Source: Bacteroidota bacterium (GTDB taxonomy: Bacteria; Bacteroidota; Bacteroidia; Chitinophagales; LD1). Taken from it: 64,000 nucleotides of DNA. The DNA lies in the NCBI GenBank assembly GCA_016722375.1, contig JADKJG010000006.1:62001-126000 (forward strand). Reading direction: 5' to 3'. Position numbers and translations under genes: made by a program. Below are positions 17,781-27,396 of this stretch, piece by piece; the first letter of the stretch is position 1, and each line of letters starts with the position of its first letter. Under the pieces are notes generated by a model. That model saw only the letters and a program-made list of their open reading frames with translations. It had not been told where the DNA came from and ran no database searches.

Positions 17781-20225
17781 ATGGAAAGTGCAGCTACAGA
17801 GAAAAAGGAGGTCAGTGTCATCACGGCCAAATCAAGAAAGATTAAAACCGTTGCCGTTTTAGGAGCCGGTGTGATGGGTTCGCGCATAGCCCTACATTTT
17901 GCAAATATTGGTTTGAAAGTTTTTTTGCTTGACATTGTCACTCCAAAGTTGAGTGAAGAAGATGCGAAAAAACCAGCCCTGCGAAATAAAAAGGTAAATG
18001 ATGAGTTGTTGTTTGCTATTAAGAGTAATCCATCTCCGGTATATGACAAAGCATTTGCTTCGCGAATTACCACCGGTAATCTTGACGACAATCTTTCCTG
18101 GATAAAAAATGCAGATTGGGTGATTGAAGTGGTCGTCGAAAATCTCGACATCAAAAAGTCATTGTTTGAAAAAGTAGAGCAGCACCGTAAGCCGGGAACG
18201 CTCATTACCTCTAATACTTCCGGCATCCCTATTCATCTGATGACCGAAGGAAGAAGCGAAGATTTCAAGGCGCACTTCTGCGGCACTCACTTTTTCAATC
18301 CTCCGCGTTATCTGCGTTTGCTCGAGATCATTCCCACCAAAGAAACGCACTGCGAGGTGATTGATTTTCTGATGCACTATGGCGATTTGTTTTTGGGAAA
18401 GCAAACTGTTTTGTGTAAAGACACTCCGGCTTTCATCGCCAACCGGGTGGGTGTGTTCAGCATCTGCACGATTTTCAAATTGCAGCAGGAAATGGATTTG
18501 ACCATTGATGAAATTGATGCACTGACCGGAACTTTTATTGGCAAACCAAAATCAGCTACGTTTAGAACGACTGACGTAGTGGGGTTGGATACGATGATAA
18601 AAGTAGCGAAAGGGGCTTATGATAATTTGCCCAATGATGAGCGACGGGATATTTTCAAAGTGCCAGACTTCATCAATAAGATGGTGGAGAACAATTGGAT
18701 TGGCGACAAATCGGGTCAAGGATTCTTTAAGAAAATAAAAGATGCCTCCGGAAAAAAATCGTTCAGTACACTCAATGTGAAAACACTGGAGTACGAACCT
18801 TCAAATCGCAAACCAAATCTTCCGGTGTTGGCTGCTGGAAAACTGATAGATAATCTGAAAGATCGCTTGAAGTTGATTGTGAGAAGTTCAGATAAGGGTG
18901 CAAAATTTCTGAACACTCTGACTTTCTATATCAACGAATATGTCAGCAAGCGGATTCCTGAAATTGCTGATGAATTGTATAAGATTGATGATGCTATGCG
19001 CGCCGGGTTCGGCTGGTCGCTCGGCCCTTTCGAACAATGGGATGTGGTGGGTGTACCGAAAACTGTAGAGGTGATGAAAGCCGCAGGATTCAATGTAGCG
19101 CCTTGGATAGACGAAATGTTGGCTTCGGGTAAAGACACTTTTTATAAAGTAGAAAATGGAATTCGAAAGTTTTATGACGTAGCGAGCAAATCCTATAAAT
19201 CTATTCCTGGTCGCGACGCATTCATCATTCTTTCCGACATTGCTGCTTCTAACACACCGGTTTGGCAGTCTGCTGCTTGCCGGTTGGATGATCTTGGCGA
19301 TGGCGTATTGAATCTATCTTGGAACACCAAGATGAATACGTTGGGTGGTGAAGTGATTGAAGGAGTGAACAAGGCTATTGATATAGCAGAAGAAAAAGGA
19401 TGGAAAGGTTTGGTATTGGGGCATGAAGGAGAAAACTTTAGCGCCGGCGCCAATCTTGCCTTAATCTTTATGATGGCTATTGATCAGGATTATGATGAAT
19501 TAGATTTTGCTATCCGTGCCTTTCAGAATACCACTATGCGTACTCGCTATTCAGCGATTCCGGTAGTGATTGCGCCGCACCACATGACGCTGGGCGGTGG
19601 CTGCGAATTCACCATGCACTGCGATTCAGCGGTAGTATTAGCCGAAACATATATTGGGCTGGTTGAAGTAGGAGTAGGTCTGCTTCCCGGTGGTGGCGGT
19701 ACGAAGGAAATGGCTCTGCGTGCCAGTGATGCTTATTATAATGGCGATCCGATGATTCCGCAATTAGCAGAGAAATTTCAGGCAATTGCCACAGCCAAAG
19801 TAGCGACATCCGGTTTTGAAGCGTTTAATATTGGGGTGTTGGACAAGAAAAAAGATTTAGTGGTTTTGAATCAGGATCGTTTGATTGCTGCTGCAAAAGA
19901 AAGAGCTTTGGAATTGTTTGAGCAGGGATATGTGCAGAAAAGTCAAAGAACGGACATCACTGTTTTGGGGAAGACAGGTCTCGGAGCTTTATATGCGGGA
20001 ATTGCCGCGTTCAACATTGGTGGTTATGCCAGCGAACATGATATGAAGATTGCGAAGAAAATTGCCTACGTGCTTTGCGGTGGTGACCTTTCTTCCATAA
20101 GTAAAGTAAGCGAGCAGTATCTGCTTGATTTGGAAAGAGAAGCATTCTTGTCGCTTTGTGCTGAAAAGAAAACTTTAGAAAGAATTCAATCTATATTAAC
20201 CAGTGGAAAACCTTTAAGAAATTAA
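17781..20225 (+). CDS. fadN: 3-hydroxyacyl-CoA dehydrogenase / enoyl-CoA hydratase (FadN-type)
   Basis: An 814-aa bifunctional enzyme with the dehydrogenase first. The NAD-binding motif is VLGAGVMGSRIALHFANIG (about 27-45). The dehydrogenase core contains GTHFFNPPRYLRLLEIIP, and the second helical domain IGDKSGQGFFKK. The C-terminal third is a crotonase fold with HEGENFSAGANLALI and APHHMTLGGGCEFTMHCD. It hydrates trans-2-enoyl-CoA and oxidises L-3-hydroxyacyl-CoA. It is the first gene of an operon ordered like B. subtilis fadNAE (hydratase/dehydrogenase, thiolase, acyl-CoA dehydrogenase). Confidence 0.92.
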   Translation: MESAATEKKEVSVITAKSRKIKTVAVLGAGVMGSRIALHFANIGLKVFLLDIVTPKLSEEDAKKPALRNKKVNDELLFAIKSNPSPVYDKAFASRITTGNLDDNLSWIKNADWVIEVVVENLDIKKSLFEKVEQHRKPGTLITSNTSGIPIHLMTEGRSEDFKAHFCGTHFFNPPRYLRLLEIIPTKETHCEVIDFLMHYGDLFLGKQTVLCKDTPAFIANRVGVFSICTIFKLQQEMDLTIDEIDALTGTFIGKPKSATFRTTDVVGLDTMIKVAKGAYDNLPNDERRDIFKVPDFINKMVENNWIGDKSGQGFFKKIKDASGKKSFSTLNVKTLEYEPSNRKPNLPVLAAGKLIDNLKDRLKLIVRSSDKGAKFLNTLTFYINEYVSKRIPEIADELYKIDDAMRAGFGWSLGPFEQWDVVGVPKTVEVMKAAGFNVAPWIDEMLASGKDTFYKVENGIRKFYDVASKSYKSIPGRDAFIILSDIAASNTPVWQSAACRLDDLGDGVLNLSWNTKMNTLGGEVIEGVNKAIDIAEEKGWKGLVLGHEGENFSAGANLALIFMMAIDQDYDELDFAIRAFQNTTMRTRYSAIPVVIAPHHMTLGGGCEFTMHCDSAVVLAETYIGLVEVGVGLLPGGGGTKEMALRASDAYYNGDPMIPQLAEKFQAIATAKVATSGFEAFNIGVLDKKKDLVVLNQDRLIAAAKERALELFEQGYVQKSQRTDITVLGKTGLGALYAGIAAFNIGGYASEHDMKIAKKIAYVLCGGDLSSISKVSEQYLLDLEREAFLSLCAEKKTLERIQSILTSGKPLRN

Positions 20226-20235
20226 AATTCGAACC

Positions 20236-20430
20236 ATGAAAAAATTATCATTCTTTTTCTTGATTGCGTTTGCATCACTTCTTGTTTACTCCTGCGAACC
20301 CGCGAAGAAAGGCGGAGGAGATATAGCCCCATCCAATTTCAATGACGGAGCTGTGGAGGGTGCAGATCAGGATCATAGTCAATCTGCTTCTGAAGTAAAA
20401 GTAACGGAGCAAGACTCAACTAAGAAGTAA
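20236..20430 (+). CDS. Small lipoprotein in the beta-oxidation operon
   Basis: A 64-aa protein starting 10 bp after the fadN stop. The signal peptide ends in a lipobox (LLVYSC). The remaining ~45 residues are polar and low-complexity (EPAKKGGGDIAPSNF, SASEVKVTEQDSTKK). No domain is recognised. Its position between hydratase and thiolase suggests co-transcription; its function is unknown. Confidence 0.65.
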   Translation: MKKLSFFFLIAFASLLVYSCEPAKKGGGDIAPSNFNDGAVEGADQDHSQSASEVKVTEQDSTKK

Positions 20431-20458
20431 TTAGGAAGTAGTACTAAAAAAAATAATC

Positions 20459-21637
20459 ATGATGCAGGAAGCATATATAGTAGCAGGCTCGCGCACCGCA
20501 GTGGGCAAAGCCAAGAAAGGCGGATTCCGTTTTACTAATCCGGTGGATTTGGCTTATCATAACATTATGGATTTGCTGAAAAAAATTCCTCAGCTTGACC
20601 CCAAGAGAGTAGATGATTTGATTGTGGGCAACGCTGTGCCCGAAGCAGAGCAAGGGTTACAAATGGCGCGATGGATTGCGGTTCGTGCCTTGCCTATAGA
20701 AGTCCCGGGAATGACGGTGAATCGTTATTGTGGCTCCGGGCTGGAGACCATTGCTCTGGCAACTGCGAAAATCAGAACCGGTATGGCCGATGTCATCATT
20801 GCCGGAGGAACAGAATCTATGTCCCTCGTTCCGACAGTAGGGTATAAGACAGTTCCCGATTATGAGGTCGCAAAGAATAATCCTGAATATTATATCGGGA
20901 TGGGCTTAACTGCCGAAATGGTTGCCGCAAAATATAGTATCGGACGTGAAGCACAGGATGAATTTTCTTTCAATTCTCACCAGAAAGCGATTGCAGCGAT
21001 CGAAGGGGGAAAATTCAAGGATGAAATTGTGCCAATAGAAATTGAAGAGATCTATTTTGATTCCGGAAAGAAGAAATCCAGAAAGTTTACCGTAGCAACT
21101 GACGAAGGCCCGCGCAAGGATACGACTAAGGAAGTTTTAAGCAAACTGAAGCCGGTATTTAAAGTGGGTGGTTCCGTGACGGCAGGTAACTCATCACAAA
21201 CATCAGACGGTGCGGCCTTCGTGATTGTCATGAGCGAAAGAGTGATGAAGGAATTGAACCTTCAACCCATAGCCAGACTAATCACTACAGCATCTGTTGG
21301 TGTTGATCCTACCATTATGGGGATCGGTCCGGTGGCGGCGGTGCCGAAAGCGTTGAAGCAGGCAGGAATGAAATTGGATGACATTGATTTGATTGAACTG
21401 AATGAGGCATTTGCTTCTCAATCACTTGCTGTGATTAAAGAGCTGAACTTAAATACCGATATTCTGAACGTAAATGGTGGTGCCATTGCCTTAGGTCATG
21501 CCTTGGGCAGCACCGGTGGCCGGTTGACCGTCCAAATCATTAATGAATTGAGAAGGAGAAATAAAAAATATGGATTGGTGACAGCCTGCATTGACGGCGG
21601 ACAAGGGATTGCTGGTGTCATAGAGCGTATAAATTAG
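20459..21637 (+). CDS. fadA: Acetyl-CoA C-acyltransferase (thiolase)
   Basis: A 392-aa protein, the usual thiolase length (ATG at 20459 or 20462). The catalytic nucleophile Cys is in VNRYCGSGLETIALA (near residue 90). Other motifs are GGTESMSLVP, GNSSQTSDGAA, ELNEAFASQ and the C-terminal NVNGGAIALGHALGSTGGR and TACIDGGQG, which supply the catalytic His and second Cys. It cleaves 3-ketoacyl-CoA with CoA. It is the second enzyme gene of the fadNAE-like operon. Confidence 0.95.
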   Translation: MMQEAYIVAGSRTAVGKAKKGGFRFTNPVDLAYHNIMDLLKKIPQLDPKRVDDLIVGNAVPEAEQGLQMARWIAVRALPIEVPGMTVNRYCGSGLETIALATAKIRTGMADVIIAGGTESMSLVPTVGYKTVPDYEVAKNNPEYYIGMGLTAEMVAAKYSIGREAQDEFSFNSHQKAIAAIEGGKFKDEIVPIEIEEIYFDSGKKKSRKFTVATDEGPRKDTTKEVLSKLKPVFKVGGSVTAGNSSQTSDGAAFVIVMSERVMKELNLQPIARLITTASVGVDPTIMGIGPVAAVPKALKQAGMKLDDIDLIELNEAFASQSLAVIKELNLNTDILNVNGGAIALGHALGSTGGRLTVQIINELRRRNKKYGLVTACIDGGQGIAGVIERIN

Positions 21638-21676
21638 TATCAAGTAGTTAGTAGTTAGACAAAATACAACCTTCTT

Positions 21677-21967
21677 ATGCATAATTACAAGCAGCTTAAA
21701 ATTTGGCAGAAGAGGATTGATTTAGTTGTTGCTGTTTCCATATCATCTAATATAGTAGAGGGTGCAGGCAGAAATTCGGCTAAGGAATTTAATCATTTCT
21801 TAACCATTGCACATGGTTCCAGTTATGAATTAGAAACCCAAGTTATTTTTTCAGAAAAACTCCGGTTAATAGAAAAAGAGTTAAGCGATGACCTTTGTGC
21901 CAAAATTAACGAAGTATAAAAAATGAATTATCACCTTCAGATGAAACTAAAACCCCAATTAGCTTAA
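21677..21967 (+). pseudogene. Decayed four-helix-bundle (23S rRNA-IVS-type) protein gene
   Basis: The start MHNYKQLKIWQKRIDLV is the usual beginning of the four-helix-bundle family. The next ~25 residues of that family are missing, and the frame resumes at SISSNIVEGAGRNSAKEF. The frame then hits TAA at 21917 in place of the usual Gln/Glu codon (INEV-stop-KM). It continues open after the stop to a second TAA at 21965. It therefore carries an internal in-frame deletion and a premature stop. It sits within the beta-oxidation operon, between thiolase and the first acyl-CoA dehydrogenase. The family has no settled biochemical function. Confidence 0.7.
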
Positions 21968-22017
21968 CCGCCTTCATCTATCTAAATACTATCTACTAAC
22001 TATTATATACTCTAACT

Positions 22018-23810
22018 ATGCAAGCCACACAGCAAAAATCAACTCTCAAAGGGGGTGAATTCATCATTAAGCCAACTTCATCTAATGATATCTATATCAA
22101 AGATGAAATCACGGAGGAGCAAAAGATGTTCGCACAAACCGTTGCCGATTTTATGGATAATCGGATATTGCCCAATCTTCCAAAATTAGACAAGCAGGAG
22201 TCAGGTCTGATGCTGGAATTGCTCAAAGAGGCAGCCGAATTGGGTTTTCTATCCGCATCTATCCCTGAAGAGTATGGTGGATTAGGCGTAGATATCATTA
22301 CGGATAGTATGATTAACGAAGAAATCGGTGCCGGGTATTCATTTTCCGCTGCTTATGCGGCGCACACCGGTATCGGCACGTTACCGGTGATGTATTTTGG
22401 CACGGATGAACAGAGAAAAAAATACTTGCCCGGCTTGGGTAATGGTTCTATCAAGGCTGCCTATTGTTTGACCGAACCGGGGCAGGTAGCGATGCGCTTG
22501 GAGCCAAAACGAAGGCAGTGCTTTCTGCGGATGGGAAGCACTACATTATGAACGGTCAAAAAATGTGGATTACCAATGCCGGATTTGCTGATGTGTTTAC
22601 CGTTTTTGCAAAAGTAGATGGAGAAAAATTCACTGCCTTTTTGGTGGATGCAAAATCGGAGGGAATCTCCTTAGGTGCTGAAGAAGAAAAGCTCGGTATC
22701 AAAGGATCTTCTACTCGACAAGTATTTTTTACTGATGTAAAGGTTCCGGTTGAAAATGTGTTGGGAGAAATTGGTAAAGGGCACAAGATTGCTTTCAGCG
22801 CCTTGAATATCGGTCGGTATAAGCTCGGTGTTTTGAACTTAGGCGGATCGAAAGAAGCTTGTACCATCTCTATAAAATATGCAAACGAAAGAATTCAGTT
22901 CGGCGTTCCGATTGCTTCGTTTGGGGCAATACGTTTCAAATTGGCAGAGATGGCGGTTAAAATATTTGCTGCCGAATCAGCTACTTATCGCATTGCTGGT
23001 TTGCTGAACGATATGGCTCTGGACTTAGTGTCTAAAGGCACGGATAAAATCCAAGCCAAAATGAAAGTGGCAGAAGAGTATTCCATCGAGTGCGCCATGC
23101 TCAAAGTGTTTAATTCGGAAATGATTGATTACATAGTGGATGAAACCGTTCAAATATTTGGAGGAAGCGGATTCAGTGAAGAGTACCCTGCTGCCCGTGC
23201 CTATCGCGATGCACGCATCAGCCGTATATTTGAAGGGACCAACGAAATCAACCGTCTGCTTTCTGTGGGCATGATGGTGAAAAAAGCTTTGAAAGGTGAA
23301 CTGGATTTAGTCGGTCCGGCTTGGGAAGTTCAAAAAGAATTGATGAGCGTTCCAGATTTTGGCAGTGGTGACTCGGAAGACTTTTTTGCTTCTGAAAAGC
23401 GCGCCGTACAAAATGCCAAGAAAGCTATCCTGATGACTGCCGGAGCGGCGGTGCAAAAGTTTATGCAAGACTTAGAAAAGGAACAAGAAATCATCATGGA
23501 TATTTCGGATATGCTGATTCAATTGTTTTATTGTGAGTCGGTATTGCTGCGAGTAGAAAAATTAGTAGGCATAAAAGGTAAAGATGCCTGCACCCTTGAA
23601 ATAGACTTGATGAAAACATTTCTTTCTGACTCTCTGGAAAAAATAAATCTCTCCGGCAAACACGCTCTGGTAGCCTTCAACGATGGCGATACACTCAGAA
23701 TAATGTTGATGGGATTGAAACGTTTTACAAAATATGACGTTTATAATACTACCGCAGCTCGTAGAAGAATTGCCGACAAGCTGACGGCTGAAAATCAATA
23801 TTGTTTCTAA
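22018..23810 (+). CDS. Acyl-CoA dehydrogenase, first of two paralogues (frameshifted)
   Basis: About 597 aa if one base is restored. The N-terminal half (22018-~22482) reads through EEYGGLGVDIITDSMI and IKAAYCLTEPG. The frame changes at the GGGG run 22479-22482 and continues as AGSDALGAKTKAVLS and MWITNAGFADVFTVFAK to the end. The flavin site (CLTEPGAGSDALG), active-site ARAYRDARISRIFEGTNEINR and a ~150-residue C-terminal extension match long acyl-CoA dehydrogenases of Bacteroidota. It introduces the trans-2 double bond in the first step of beta-oxidation. It shares the N-terminal LKGGEFII motif with the next gene. Confidence 0.85.
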
Positions 23811-23817
23811 TAATAAG

Positions 23818-23900
23818 AATGGAACACGGATGAGATGGATTTTGACGGATTAACACAGATAGATTTTATCAGTGTAAATCCACCTTCCCCTGTTTTATCC
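23818..23900. repeat. Dispersed ACACGGAT-type intergenic repeat
   Basis: The segment carries repeated GGATT/ACGGATT words and a partial complement (ATCAGTGTAAATCC) between the two acyl-CoA dehydrogenase genes. It resembles a class of ACACGGATT elements scattered in many environmental genomes. Confidence 0.4.
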
Positions 23901-23926
23901 TTGTACCATAATCAAACAGAGCTATT

Positions 23927-25708
23927 ATGCCATATTTAAAAGGTGGGGAATTTATCATCCACCAATCGCAAGCGGCGGATGTATATATCCCCGAGCAAGC
24001 TACCGAAGAGCAGCAAATGATTCGTCAGGCGGCTAAGGACTTTATAAAAAATGAAATAGATCCGGCTTTAGATAGACTGGATGCCCGCGAACCGGGACTC
24101 ACAGAAAAGAAATTAGAAATTGCCGGACAGTTAGGATTGCTCGGCCTTACCGTACCGGAACAATATGGCGGTTCTGGAGTTCCGTTCATCACTTCCGCCT
24201 ATATCAGCGAGGTGTTTGGCGGCGCTCATGGATTTTCAGTTTCGTTTGGCGCTCAAACCGGTATCGGTACTTTGCCCATTCTATATTATGGCACAGAAGA
24301 GCAGCGTCAAAAATACCTGCCCAAATTAGCTACCGGTGAATTGAAAGCATCTTACTGTTTGACCGAGCCCGGTTCCGGTTCAGATGCCTTGGGTGCTAAA
24401 ACCAGAGCAGACCTGAGTCCTGATGGAACTCATTACATCCTCAATGGTCAAAAGATATTCATTACTAATGCAGGTTTTGCAGACATCTTCATTGTCTTTG
24501 CGCAGGTAGATGGTCTGAAGTTCAGCGCTTTTATTGTCGAAAAGAAATTTGAAGGTGTTAGTTTGGGCGAAGAAGAAAAGAAGATGGGTATCAAAGCCTC
24601 TTCTACGCGACAAGTATTTTTTCAGAACGTCAAAGTGCCGAAAGAGAATCTGCTGGGCGAAATTGGAAAAGGACATAAAATTGCTTTTCAAATTTTGAAT
24701 GTCGGGCGTTTTAAATTGGGCATCGGCACTTTGGGTGGATGTAAACGCGCTATTGATACTACCGTGAAATATGCCAATGAACGACAGCAATTTAAAACAC
24801 CGATCTCTAATTTTGGAGCGATTAAACATAAACTGGGAGAAATAGCTATTCGCACCTGGACGGCTGAGGCGGCAGCCTTTCGCACAGCCGGGTTGATTGA
24901 AGAAAGAGAGAATGAACTCCGCGCATCCGGTGCTTCGATGACCGAGGTGCTAACCGGTGGTGCCGAGGAATATGCTATTGAGTGTGCCTTGTTGAAAGTG
25001 CTGGGCAGTGAGGTGCTTGACTTTGTAATTGATGAATGTCTGCAAACTTATGGCGGCTATGGATTCATTGAAGAATATCCGATGGCTCGCGCCTATCGAG
25101 ATGCTCGGATTAACCGGATTTATGAAGGAACGAACGAAATCAATCGGTTGCTTTCGGTGGATATGCTTTTGAAGCGAGCAGTGAAGGGAAGTTTAGACCT
25201 GATGAAACCCGCGATGGCTATCCAAAAGGAGTTGATGAGCGTTCCTGAAATGTCGTCGCCCGATTCGGAGGATATATTTTCAGCAGAAAAGAAAGCATTA
25301 TTGAATGCCAAGAAAACTTTCATTCTCGTAGCGGGTGGAGCCTTTCAGAAACTCACGGTTCACTTAGCCAAAGAGCAGGAGATTATTATGAATGCCGCTG
25401 ACGTACTGATTGATATTTATACTATGGAATCGGCCATGCACCGCGCAGAAAAATTGGTGGCGATGAACGGACGCGAAGCATCGCAGATATACATTGACAT
25501 GGTGCGCTGCTTCTTCTTCGATGCCATGGACCGGATTTACGTCAATGGCAGACGGGCGCTTTCTGCTTTTGCCGAAGGCGACGAACTTCGCATCATGATG
25601 ATGGGTTTAAAACGATTTACGAAATATGACCTCGTAAACGGCAAACAAATCCGCCGCGATATTGCTGATAAAATGATTGCCGAAAACGGTTATTGTTTTT
25701 GGGATTAA
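23927..25708 (+). CDS. Acyl-CoA dehydrogenase, second paralogue
   Basis: A 593-aa intact paralogue of the preceding gene. The N-terminal helical domain is followed by the FAD-binding segment CLTEPGSGSDALGAKT and FITNAGFADIFIVFAQ. Next comes SSTRQVFFQNVKVPKEN, then the C-terminal catalytic domain with CLQTYGGYGFIEEYP and ARAYRDARINRIYEGTNEIN. The long C-terminal extension ends ENGYCFWD. It oxidises acyl-CoA, passing electrons to ETF. It is the last gene of the beta-oxidation operon. Paralogous pairs may differ in chain-length preference. Confidence 0.93.
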   Translation: MPYLKGGEFIIHQSQAADVYIPEQATEEQQMIRQAAKDFIKNEIDPALDRLDAREPGLTEKKLEIAGQLGLLGLTVPEQYGGSGVPFITSAYISEVFGGAHGFSVSFGAQTGIGTLPILYYGTEEQRQKYLPKLATGELKASYCLTEPGSGSDALGAKTRADLSPDGTHYILNGQKIFITNAGFADIFIVFAQVDGLKFSAFIVEKKFEGVSLGEEEKKMGIKASSTRQVFFQNVKVPKENLLGEIGKGHKIAFQILNVGRFKLGIGTLGGCKRAIDTTVKYANERQQFKTPISNFGAIKHKLGEIAIRTWTAEAAAFRTAGLIEERENELRASGASMTEVLTGGAEEYAIECALLKVLGSEVLDFVIDECLQTYGGYGFIEEYPMARAYRDARINRIYEGTNEINRLLSVDMLLKRAVKGSLDLMKPAMAIQKELMSVPEMSSPDSEDIFSAEKKALLNAKKTFILVAGGAFQKLTVHLAKEQEIIMNAADVLIDIYTMESAMHRAEKLVAMNGREASQIYIDMVRCFFFDAMDRIYVNGRRALSAFAEGDELRIMMMGLKRFTKYDLVNGKQIRRDIADKMIAENGYCFWD

Positions 25709-25755
25709 GAAGCTGTTTGGATTTGAACAACCGAATTTGTTATGAATCTGATATG

Positions 25756-25817
25756 TCGCACGGAGGCACGGAGAACACAGAGGTATTTTCTCCGTGATGC
25801 TCCGTGACTCTGTGCGA
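25756..25817. repeat. CACGGAG-type hairpin element
   Basis: TCGCACGGAGGCACGGAG pairs with CTCCGTGATGCTCCGTG...TGCGA around an AT-rich loop. It is a common dispersed stem-loop type in Bacteroidota intergenic DNA, here after the beta-oxidation operon. Confidence 0.6.
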
Positions 25818-25983
25818 TACACTTTTTTTATACAGAAATCCAAACAGCCTCTAAGACACTTCATTAATAGTTTCCGAAATATTCTTAGATGCTGGCGCAG
25901 AGCCAAGTTTCGCTGCTGCGCTCCTCTGGGCGACGGCACAGACTATAAGGATTCAAAAACTTATTACCCATTGTCAATTATCA

Positions 25984-26093
25984 TGGCTAAAACCATTTAG
26001 TAAGAGCCGGACTTTCACCACGCTGAAGCATGGTGTTATAAACAGCCATTCATGGCGCAGCGTTTGGTGTAGAACTGGTGGTGGTCTTAGCCA
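25984..26093. repeat. Dispersed ~110-bp repeat, copy 1
   Basis: The block starts GGCTAAAACCATTTAGTAAG and contains CACCACGCTGAAGCATGGTG and GCCATTCATGGC hairpins. It is closely similar to 63767-63876 at the right edge, so it is a dispersed structured repeat. Confidence 0.75.
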
Positions 26094-26164
26094 CAGATTA
26101 TCGTGTTGCGAACAGTGCCTACGCCATTTAGGGAAACAGCTTTCAGCTATCCTAAAAAATATTC

Positions 26165-26250
26165 TATCCATCCATCTCATTTGAACCAATCCTTTTTTAC
26201 CTGCATAATCCTGCGCACTGTTGTAAACGTAATGTTCTGCTTCTTGTTCG
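26165..26250 (-). pseudogene. C-terminal remnant of a REP-associated (Y1/IS200-like) transposase
   Basis: The minus-strand peptide EQEAEHYVYNSAQDYAGKKG followed by LVQMRW resembles the C-terminal end of RAYT/Y1 transposases, which typically finish with (Y)SSA-DY-G-KGL-EI. No catalytic part is present. The fragment abuts the direct repeat flanking the RhuM-Fic gene and a dispersed palindromic repeat. Confidence 0.4.
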
Positions 26251-26298
26251 CCTTGGCAGGCAGGGGGATAAAAATTATCCACAAGGGCCGGGAAAGGG
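26251..26298. repeat. Left direct repeat flanking the RhuM-Fic gene
   Basis: CCTTGGCAGGCAGGG, then ATAAAAATTATCCAC and A-GGCCG-AAA-GG, recurs in the same orientation at 27339-27385. The pair brackets one gene. Confidence 0.7.
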
Positions 26299-26302
26299 CT
26301 TT

Positions 26303-27280
26303 TTACCTACTGTCTGCAATCAAAGCAATGATCAACTGTATGATGATTTCCTTATCATCAGGGCTGCTCTGTGCTACCAGAAGTGCGATGGCTGTAAGTC
26401 CATTGTCATTGATTTTTAATTCTCCATTGCTCTTGAAGCGATGTTTATTTTTCTCCAAAAACCAAACAAATAAAAAGGCACCAATCCGTTTATTGCCATC
26501 ATTGAAAGAGTGGTTTTTGATAATGAAGTACAACAAGTGTGCCGCCTGTTCTTCTATGCTCGGATATAGATACTGTCCTCCAAAGGTTTGTACGATATTA
26601 CCCAGAGAGCTTTTAAACCCTTCATCTTTTTCGTTACCGAATAGAACCGTTGCCTCCTTTTTCGCCATCAACTGTTTTTTCAACTCGGCTACAGCACTTT
26701 TGGCTTCCGAATACTCTATTTCATAGGTGATAGTTTCGTTCAACTTGCCGGGTTGCAGTTTTTGGCTGTCATACTGATTGAGTAGCACAAAACTTCTGGT
26801 GTAATGGCTCAGGATTTCGAGCAATCCTTTGGCTTCCTGCAATTGCAGCGCTTCGGCTTTGCCTGATTGTTCAATGAGTTGAACCATTTTGCCCAAATCC
26901 TCTAGGCGTTTTTTGTTGATGGCGTAACCATTCACCAAATAATCTTTGAGGCGCTGAGTGGCCCATTGACGAAATTGAATCCCTCGCTTGGAATTAACCC
27001 GATAACCAACAGATATTACAGCATCAAGATTATAGAATTCAATGTCTCTCTTCACTTCTCTGCCTGCTTCTATTTGAACTATTGCATTTTTTGCAACAGT
27101 TCCGGCTTCCTCTAACTCCCCCTCCTTATAGATGTTTTTTAAGTGCCTTGAAATTACAGACTTATCCCGGTCGAATAACAGGGCAATATGGTTAAGGGAC
27201 AGCCAGACCGTTTCTTCCTCAAATCTCACCTCCACATGTGTTTGATTATCTGGCGTTTCGTATATCTCTATCTGATTCAT
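26303..27280 (-). CDS. RhuM-Fic fusion protein (DNA-binding-like domain plus Fic AMPylator)
   Basis: A 325-aa protein. Residues ~1-110 match the RhuM/virulence-protein N-terminal domain (EETVWLSLNHIALLFDRDKS, EFYNLDAVISVGYRVNSKRG, QFRQWATQRLKDYL). The C-terminal domain carries the Fic catalytic motif HSFNDGNKRIG (HxFxxGNxR), the signature of AMP or related nucleotide transfer to target proteins. No separate antitoxin gene and no obvious inhibitory [S/T]xxxE[G/N] helix were found, but this was not examined exhaustively. Near-identical ~47-bp direct repeats flank the gene, suggesting cassette-like acquisition. It may be a toxin-like or regulatory AMPylator; targets are unknown. Confidence 0.85.
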   Translation of the reverse strand: MNQIEIYETPDNQTHVEVRFEEETVWLSLNHIALLFDRDKSVISRHLKNIYKEGELEEAGTVAKNAIVQIEAGREVKRDIEFYNLDAVISVGYRVNSKRGIQFRQWATQRLKDYLVNGYAINKKRLEDLGKMVQLIEQSGKAEALQLQEAKGLLEILSHYTRSFVLLNQYDSQKLQPGKLNETITYEIEYSEAKSAVAELKKQLMAKKEATVLFGNEKDEGFKSSLGNIVQTFGGQYLYPSIEEQAAHLLYFIIKNHSFNDGNKRIGAFLFVWFLEKNKHRFKSNGELKINDNGLTAIALLVAQSSPDDKEIIIQLIIALIADSR

Positions 27281-27338
27281 TTCGTCCTGATTGGAATGGC
27301 TGCATATTTAGTGCATTTAATGTTTTGAATTTTATGAC

Positions 27339-27385
27339 CCTTGGCAGGCAGGGAAATAAAAATTATCCACAGAGGCCGAAAAGGA
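27339..27385. repeat. Right direct repeat flanking the RhuM-Fic gene
   Basis: Second copy of the repeat at 26251-26298, about 1.09 kb apart. It lies just downstream of the stop codon of the decayed surface-protein gene. Confidence 0.7.
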
Positions 27386-27396
27386 AAAAATTTGGC

